Shown: positions 58,188-64,000 of the stretch, one piece after another
Position numbering within the stretch: the first letter of the stretch is position 1
How the letters are laid out: each line of letters starts with the position of its first letter
Translations under genes and position numbers: made by a program
Source of the DNA: Dermanyssus gallinae
Taxonomy: Eukaryota; Arthropoda; Arachnida; Mesostigmata; Dermanyssidae
DNA length: 64,000 nucleotides
Assembly (NCBI GenBank): GCA_003439945.1
Contig: QVRM01001496.1
Location: 357,599 to 421,598 of the forward strand
Direction of reading: 5' to 3'
The notes under the pieces: model-generated
What the model was told of the DNA's origin: nothing
Databases searched by the model: none
The model's input: the letters and a program-made list of their open reading frames with translations, nothing else

Positions 58188-59035
58188 CACAAAGAGAGAG
58201 ACGCTGAGCGTTTGTCGGTCGGCCTTGCTGTGTATCTGCCTAAATTGGCTTAGACTGCTCCTAAGGCGCATATCGAACCTTAGCATGCTTCCGAGAGAAG
58301 CACCGCAAATGTACCGTTGGTCTTGTGAGCGGGATTGTCGAGGGGCCATGGAAACGACACTCGAACCCCCCCCCCCCCCCCGCCCTGACTGTAGGACTGT
58401 ATGTTAGACAGTCATTGAGCGAGTGGCCAGATTTAAGGGCACATAAGTTTCTCCCTATTTAAAACCCAAAGTGACAGCAGCAATAGACTACGAATACGCT
58501 GCTGTCAGCAGCAGGTCATATCTGCTCGACGCCTGTTGCTTGAGACCAAATGATATGTGTATATAGTATAGTGTTTTTTTTCATTTATTTATTAATGAAT
58601 CGTGTTTTTTTTTTATTATTTATTATATCTACTTTATTGCATTTTTTCTTGTGAAGACGCATGAATACGGAGACATTAACATGCTATATATATGTATATA
58701 TTTTTTTTTTGTTTCTTCTTCTTTTGTTTGTTTTTGTTTTATTTTCTTATTTCGATGTTGCTCATTTACCAGAACTGCATTTTACAACGCTTAAGTTTTT
58801 TATTAATAAACATAGCATTAACTTACATATTAATCAGACCTCGAGACAAAAATCGCGTTCAATAAAATCCAAGGAATATATTTTGTATAAGCACTTTTTA
58901 CAAAAGGTAACTACAATGGATTATGTCGCGAGAGGTTTGATACTGCATTTGGTGCGTTTATTACGCGACAATGCCAGACAATAGATGAAGCAACACGCTT
59001 ACTAATATACGCATACGAGATAGTCCACTCATACA

Positions 59036-59036
<1 letters not shown>
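57184..59036. other. No supported gene; simple repeats
   Basis: (TC)n at 57534-57560, (AGT)n at 57916-57943, (TA)n at 58147-58187, a C-run at 58368-58381 and T-rich tracts at 58565-58740. Open frames are short, and those at 57954-58407 overlap the TA repeat. Confidence 0.5.

Positions 59037-59068
<32 letters not shown>
59037..59068. repeat. (TA)n preceding SINE-B copy 2
   Basis: A TA tract that ends at the first base of the SINE. Confidence 0.9.
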
Positions 59069-59070
<2 letters not shown>

Positions 59071-59336
59071 GTAGCCGCGGTGGCTTAGGCGGCTAACGCA
59101 CCGTTCGAAACGGGGCGTTGCCATGGCAACCACGGTTAGCAAAACAATCGCAAGTTCGAGCCCCGGCCTTGCTGGTTGCAATTGTTGGACGTGGTTGTCA
59201 TTGCCTTGCAGCCTATATAAATCCAGTACGAGAACGCGATGACGAAGATGCAGTTAGACGATATCGCGCCACGGGCAACTTAGTCCATTACGAGCTTCTA
59301 AAATGTGGTTGTCAGAGCGTTAAAAGAAAAAACAAG
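59069..59336 (+). mobile_element. SINE-B copy 2
   Basis: A plus-strand, full-length copy: head gtagccgcggtggcttaggc (box A-like), ggcgttgccatggcaacc, box B-like aagttcgagccccgg, body agtacgagaacgcgatgacg, tail gttaaaagaaaaaacaag. It is flanked by (TA)n on both sides. It aligns with the 6.5-kb copy over its whole length, allowing for small indels. Confidence 0.8.
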
Positions 59337-59352
59337 TATATATATATATTTA

Positions 59353-59977
59353 CAGGGTTCCCCAGAAATATTTAGAAGGCGACATATACGTATATACGTA
59401 CGACATATATAGAGAAAATATATATTTTTTTAGTGGAACATGGTTTCTGAGAAGTCCTGTTTCGGAGTGTTTATTAAAGTTCTGTTATTCACTTTCACGT
59501 CCAATACCTCAAAATCATAACCCCATGACAATTGAGTGCCCAATTGCGCATTCAGGGTAATTATCTTGATGCCAAATATATGGCGATCCGATCCGTGGTT
59601 ACGGAGTGGTTAAGGTTTCCGGAGAGCATGTTAAGATTGATTGCTTGCAGAAATGGCCTACTCCATCAGATAAAATACTCTTGGTCATGTATGCATGCAC
59701 TCAATCTTGTCACGCCCTCTGAAAATGTTTAGTTTCTTCACAATCACATATATCTTATATATTACTTTTTGTGTTTCTGTATATGAAGCCTGGTTATCTC
59801 GCAATTGCATATTTTATGCTCCTACGTCGGGCAACAACACCCGTGTCACGGATTTGAGTAATATCACTGTCACTCGAAAACAAAACTTTTTAGAGACCAT
59901 ATTCCATTGGAAAATTATTTACTTCAACGAGCTCTACAATTCCCTATGAAGCTTTCTAAATATTTTTAGGAGACCCT
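59353..59977. mobile_element. Family E element, fuller copy with long inverted ends
   Basis: The left end is cagggttccccagaaatatt after TA. The right end read inversely is agggtctcctaaaaatattt followed by TA repeats. The inverted similarity extends far inward: ggaacatggtttctgagaag on the left against ggaatatggtctctaaaaag on the right in inverse. Arms of at least 110 bp are therefore likely. A partial rearranged copy lies at 7.7-8.16 kb. This looks like a TA-targeting non-autonomous DNA element, or a fragment of one. The short frame DAKYMAIRSVVTEWLRF is shared in part by the other copy, but no transposase can be named. Confidence 0.65.
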
Positions 59978-59999
59978 ATATATATATATATATATATAA

Positions 60000-62900
60000 A
60001 CATTTTTTCAATCAGCGAAATTGTTTCGTTTTCAGTTCGCGAAGAGGAAGCACAAGTAAAAATAATTGCTCTTCGAATCCCGTTTGCTCGAGCGTGTGGG
60101 TCGCCTCATTACTCTTGCCCGTGTCACACTTTTTAACAACAAATCCTCGCTCGAACTATCGCCTTCATATGCAATGCATTGCTCAGGCAGTTCATAATTA
60201 AGGACGGATTGTTTATGCGTGAACCTGAGCATAGGCCGTATTGTACCTAGGTTCTTTTACCGCAGGTCAGCACAGACTCCCCAGAAATGAAGGACACGGA
60301 TGCAGTCGTTAGCACACGAAACACGAACAGCACGTATCACAAAAGCTATCACTACGTTATAACAAACCGTACCAAAAAAACGAGCAAGCTACCTTAAAGT
60401 GGCGTGAATTATGATATGGTGAGTGCAGTATTTTTCAAGCCGAAAAAACAACTTTGAAGAACAGACAGTTTTGACTGCAAAATGCTGCACTTACTACATA
60501 TACTCAATCTGACAGAGCGCATCCATGTATATACTGGTAGACTCGTTCATTTTATAGGAGCGAGACATTGTCATAGCAAACAGATGCGATTGTCATTCAT
60601 TATTCATCTTCTAGCGTCAACGGCCAGGAACAATGTCACACCGTAGAAGTTTTCCTTTTTTTTTGCTCGCGAAGCCCGTGCTGCGTTGGAACACTTGTTA
60701 GATAGATAACCTCCGATGGGGACGTCGCGAACGCAGAACTCCTCTCCTGCCTTCCCCCTTCCACCTTGCAAAAACTCGCCACACCCACTCAACGAAATGA
60801 CGTAGAACTTATGATGCATGTATACATGTGTGTATCTAGAACAAATAATGTACATATATGCATATGAACATAGGGCTACTAACCCGGGTCAAACTTTGGC
60901 CGGCTGCCTGAGCATACCCAGTATACGCGCTTGCATCATATATAGTATGCAACGAGAGCCCATTTTAGCTAACATTACATGACAGACACTAATTTGGCCA
61001 GCCTAGCAACTGAGTCTTAGAAATGTCAGCGAATATCAGCTATTGTTATCGCTCCTCGCGACGGAACGACCCCTCATCAGACTAGCAGCAGAGCAGAAGA
61101 TTCACAATAGATACGCGTGCGCCGCGTAAGGACTCCGCCGAAGTGAAGCGCTGCATTCTGGACGATTTTCATACGGCGGCGGCGGCGGCGTGTTTCGAGC
61201 TCCAAATTTGATGAGCCAATGCGAATTATTGGTCGAATTGCTGTCGAACGCGGTCCATACGGACATAATCTCTCTGTGACGCCGAGGTCTCGATTTGAAG
61301 CGGTTACTTAAACAAACGTCAATACCGTTGAACACGTACATCCATTAGAGCCACTCTACCAGCACGTGCAAATGTGCCATTTACATATTTGCTTTCGTGT
61401 GGATACAGCATTTGAACCAAGCGAGATTAGCTGGGGTCGGGATACATATAAATTCCAATTCTGGTAGATCTTGTTTTCCTTTCGCAGTAGTACGTGCCGT
61501 AGCATTATTATGATGATTATTATTATTATTACTAATTAATTAAGTATTATTACTCTCAATTTCTCTTTTTATTAATACTCACTTTATTCCGACACCGTTT
61601 TCAGCCTCGTTATATCTGTTCTCCTGCGGGCCTTTTTGCACTGTGACTGGCTGTGCTAGAGCATCGCTGTTGTGCTGGCCTCTGTTTACCTCCGCAAACA
61701 TATGCCATAATCGCCGACCGACCTCTCGTCAAATGTGATTGCAGCCTTTATTTTCGTGCTTATATGTCGATCGTGCACTCAATTAGCGACAAGCGAAGAC
61801 GGCATAGGACGCGTCATAGAGGCGTGCATTCCCAGATTGAGGAGGGGCGGCATTGGTGGACCCCCATCAAGGCGCGTCACATGAGGCCAGCAACCGTATG
61901 TATATGGAATTGCAGCAGCGGCGGCAGCAGCTGCAGCAGCAGCAACAACTACGTGCATCTAGATAAACACGACAAAAAGCGTCGACTACCTCCGAGTGAG
62001 GGAGGTAGCTAGCTAAACCGAGTGGGTGCCGCTGTCTAGTGGAGGTGGGGGGTCCGGGGGTTGGCGCCTAGCCACTGTGCTCGCATTGCGCCGGAACGCA
62101 TGTTGACAGGGGTCTCTGGAGGTCAACGTTGTGTTCTTGCTGTTCGTGGATTTCTTTCTTGCGTTATCGAACGCACGCACACCTCTGTACGTACTCTCGG
62201 AGTCAAGTAGTAGTAGTAAGTGCAATGCGTATGTTGATCTAGCCAACAGTCGACCGTGTCGGCCTGGTAGACTTGCCGTTATAACGCAATGATCAACAGC
62301 AGCAGCATCAGCAGCAACTCAGCAATGCTTAACACGTCTCTGGAGGTCCGTAATCGAGTTGGGCACACGGTTCTACAGTAGTTATAGTTAGTAACAGTGT
62401 TCGTAGTTGTAGTAATAGTAGTAGTCGTAGTAGTAGTTGTTGTTGTAGCAGAAGTAATAGCAATAACATCTAAACGTAAAATTAACCCTAATAATTTCTA
62501 CCTTCTGACGTTGCTAGCTATTTAGCGGTGAGACTTGCAAGTGATACACAGTGCTGAAGAGAACATGATGCTCGGGAACTTGTTCAAACACAGCTGTAAA
62601 CTTTAGTCGAGCGCACACGACATACGCTGTACGAACGATACGCTCGTATACCACGCAAGTACAACTCAATTGTCTTATGACTTGCGACTCGCAATTAAAT
62701 CGCCTATGTTGAATGCAATTGACAACAAAATAGCGTATCACAATTTAACAGAATTAAATCACTCTTTACACGATCATGCGTACCTTGTAAAAAAAACGGC
62801 AAGTCAAAAAACGTTGGAGCAATAAGCATGCAGAGGAACAGATCACACTAAGGACGATGTGAAGTAATGTCAGAGGCAGAATTGTCTAGTTGGGGATCTT

Positions 62901-63424
62901 ATAAACGTCTCCATTGATGACTTCGAAGTGTGACGCATTCCAGCTCGGATAAATGGTACTACTCCCTCTTATATCTTTCCACTTGTAGCGAACTCTTTTT
63001 CGCCAAGGCGCGTGACCGAATACCACTGGAAAAGAGGCATAAAACCTTGAGAGTCTCTGTGTTCGCTTTGTCCGGCCCTTTTTATTGAATAGTAGTTCGT
63101 CTGAGTTATACACGTATTCTATGACCGATAGCTTGAAATCCTACAATGCTGGTAAGCTCTAACTAAGCTTTACATTTATGAAGTTTCATGTGAGGATCTT
63201 ATTTCGCGATGATCCAGCTTACATCACCGTCGACATAGATAACTGAATTGCCAGTGTCGAAATTATAATTAACAAATATTATAAACAACCTTTAATCATA
63301 TCGGCTTGGTTGGTAGTCGACTAGGAAGCTGCTAGAGGTTTCTGACAACTTCAGCTTGGGCGCCATATGATACTTAACTTTTAACAAATGGTGTGCTTAC
63401 ATATTGCGCGTAGATAGAAAACAT
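60000..63424. other. No supported gene
   Basis: It contains CAG-like triplets at 61914-61950 and 62294-62317 and (GTA)/(AGT) triplets at 62205-62218 and 62405-62450. The minus-strand frame 62886-63113 (75 codons, ending YPSWNASHFEVINGDVYKIP) has a plausible AG before it and is not low complexity, but I recognise no domain. It is the best, though weak, candidate here for an exon. Confidence 0.35.
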
Positions 63425-63434
63425 ATTCCTGATA

Positions 63435-63529
<95 letters not shown>

Positions 63530-63533
63530 GAAT
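63425..63533. repeat. (TA)n array bounded by an 11-bp inverted repeat
   Basis: attcctgatat (63425-63435) and atatcaggaat (63523-63533) are perfect inverses enclosing about 85 bp of TA repeats, so the whole 109 bp is one near-perfect palindrome. Confidence 0.85.
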
Positions 63534-63559
63534 CTATAGGTGGAGTCAACGGAACTGCT

Positions 63560-64000
63560 CTACCGCAATATTGATATAAATGTCACACACAAGCACAACG
63601 AAGAGAATTCTTGGAACTCACACTCCGGAGGTTGGCTTCAAAAAGGGTGCGCTGCCAACAAAGCTGAAATATTATCGGCATTGGCCACCATCAGCTGGGT
63701 TTTGCAACTACTGGCGGCACGGAGATCGGAATTCATACCTCTCGTGCATTTATAAACTCCCGCAGTAGCCCGACTATCTTGGTGAAGCTGGATTTTAGGA
63801 ATGCCTTTAATAGCGTCAGAAGATACCACTTGCTAAACGCGGTGAAATGCTACGCCCCGCAAATGTTTCACCAGGTACATGCGGCTTATGCTCAAGCGTC
63901 GCACTTGGTTCTGCCACACGCGACTATATCTTCGCAGTTCGGGCCTCCAACAAGGAGACCCTTTAGGTCCACCGCTGTTCTGCCTGTGCGTAAAGGACTT
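63560..64000 (+). pseudogene. Non-LTR reverse transcriptase fragment, cut by the window edge
   Basis: The plus strand shows VKLDFRNAFNSVRRYHLLNA (motif A, about 63783-63842), then YAPQMFHQVHAAYAQASHLV. After a one-base frame change near 63930 it gives GLQQGDPLGPPLFCLCVK (motif B, about 63943-63996). Upstream GGWLQKGCAANKAEILSAL resembles the GFR-type region ahead of motif A. The YADD box would lie beyond 64000. The frame change implies a decayed copy, although the motifs are otherwise well preserved. The clade is not fixed. Confidence 0.78.

Overview
This window reads as non-coding, repeat-rich nuclear DNA from an animal, most likely an arthropod and possibly a chelicerate (mite or tick). The evidence is three Tc1/mariner-type elements, many decayed non-LTR retrotransposons of several clades, tRNA-derived SINEs with pol III box A/B motifs, and many (TA)n, (TTG)n, (TTA)n and (GA)n microsatellites. 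The chelicerate guess rests only on the look of the LINE proteins and is weak. I found no bacterial operon, no CRISPR array and no convincing host protein-coding gene. The only long intact reading frame of recognisable function is a mariner transposase.

Layout. 1-2.0 kb: a decayed mariner copy (M1) and a SINE (SINE-A) with a 16-bp target-site duplication. 2.4-3.8 kb: a LINE endonuclease remnant on the minus strand beside a young 5'-truncated LINE 3' end with poly(A) and target duplication. 4.3-8.2 kb: a 244-bp tandem duplication, two reverse-transcriptase remnants, SINE-A and SINE-B copies and a TA-flanked inverted-repeat element (family E). 8.3-9.6 kb: a mariner copy (M2) with both terminal repeats and an intact 353-aa transposase, sitting inside a (TA)n tract. 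9.7-16 kb: a second young LINE 3' end, simple repeats and a degraded LINE RT on the minus strand. 16-24.6 kb: two copies of an unclassified repeat (Rep-X), SINE-C, a 2.1-kb R1-like LINE remnant, a palindromic cluster and two tandem duplications. 24.6-35 kb: mostly unannotatable sequence with microsatellites. 35-42 kb: a 532-bp LINE-containing insertion between perfect 20-bp direct repeats, a third mariner of a different lineage (M3), and a LINE inserted into a SINE-C. 42-54 kb: microsatellite-dense DNA, including a (TTG)n array of about 380 bp, with SINE-A and Rep-X copies. 55-64 kb: a third young LINE 3' end, a fifth Rep-X, SINE-B, the better family E copy, a (TA)n array between inverted repeats, and a LINE RT that runs off the right edge.

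How the parts relate. The LINEs are the likely source of the machinery that moved the SINEs, since target duplications of 12-20 bp flank both kinds of insertion. M2 could encode the transposase able to act on M1, which has the same terminal sequence, but not on M3, whose ends differ. Many (TA)n arrays abut an element end (M2 on both sides, SINE-B, both SINE-C copies, both family E copies), which suggests preferred insertion at TA or TA-rich tails. I did not find evidence for an undescribed functional system. The least explained items are Rep-X, family E, the 127-bp inverted-repeat insertion at 7.5 kb and the palindromic cluster at 19.6 kb.
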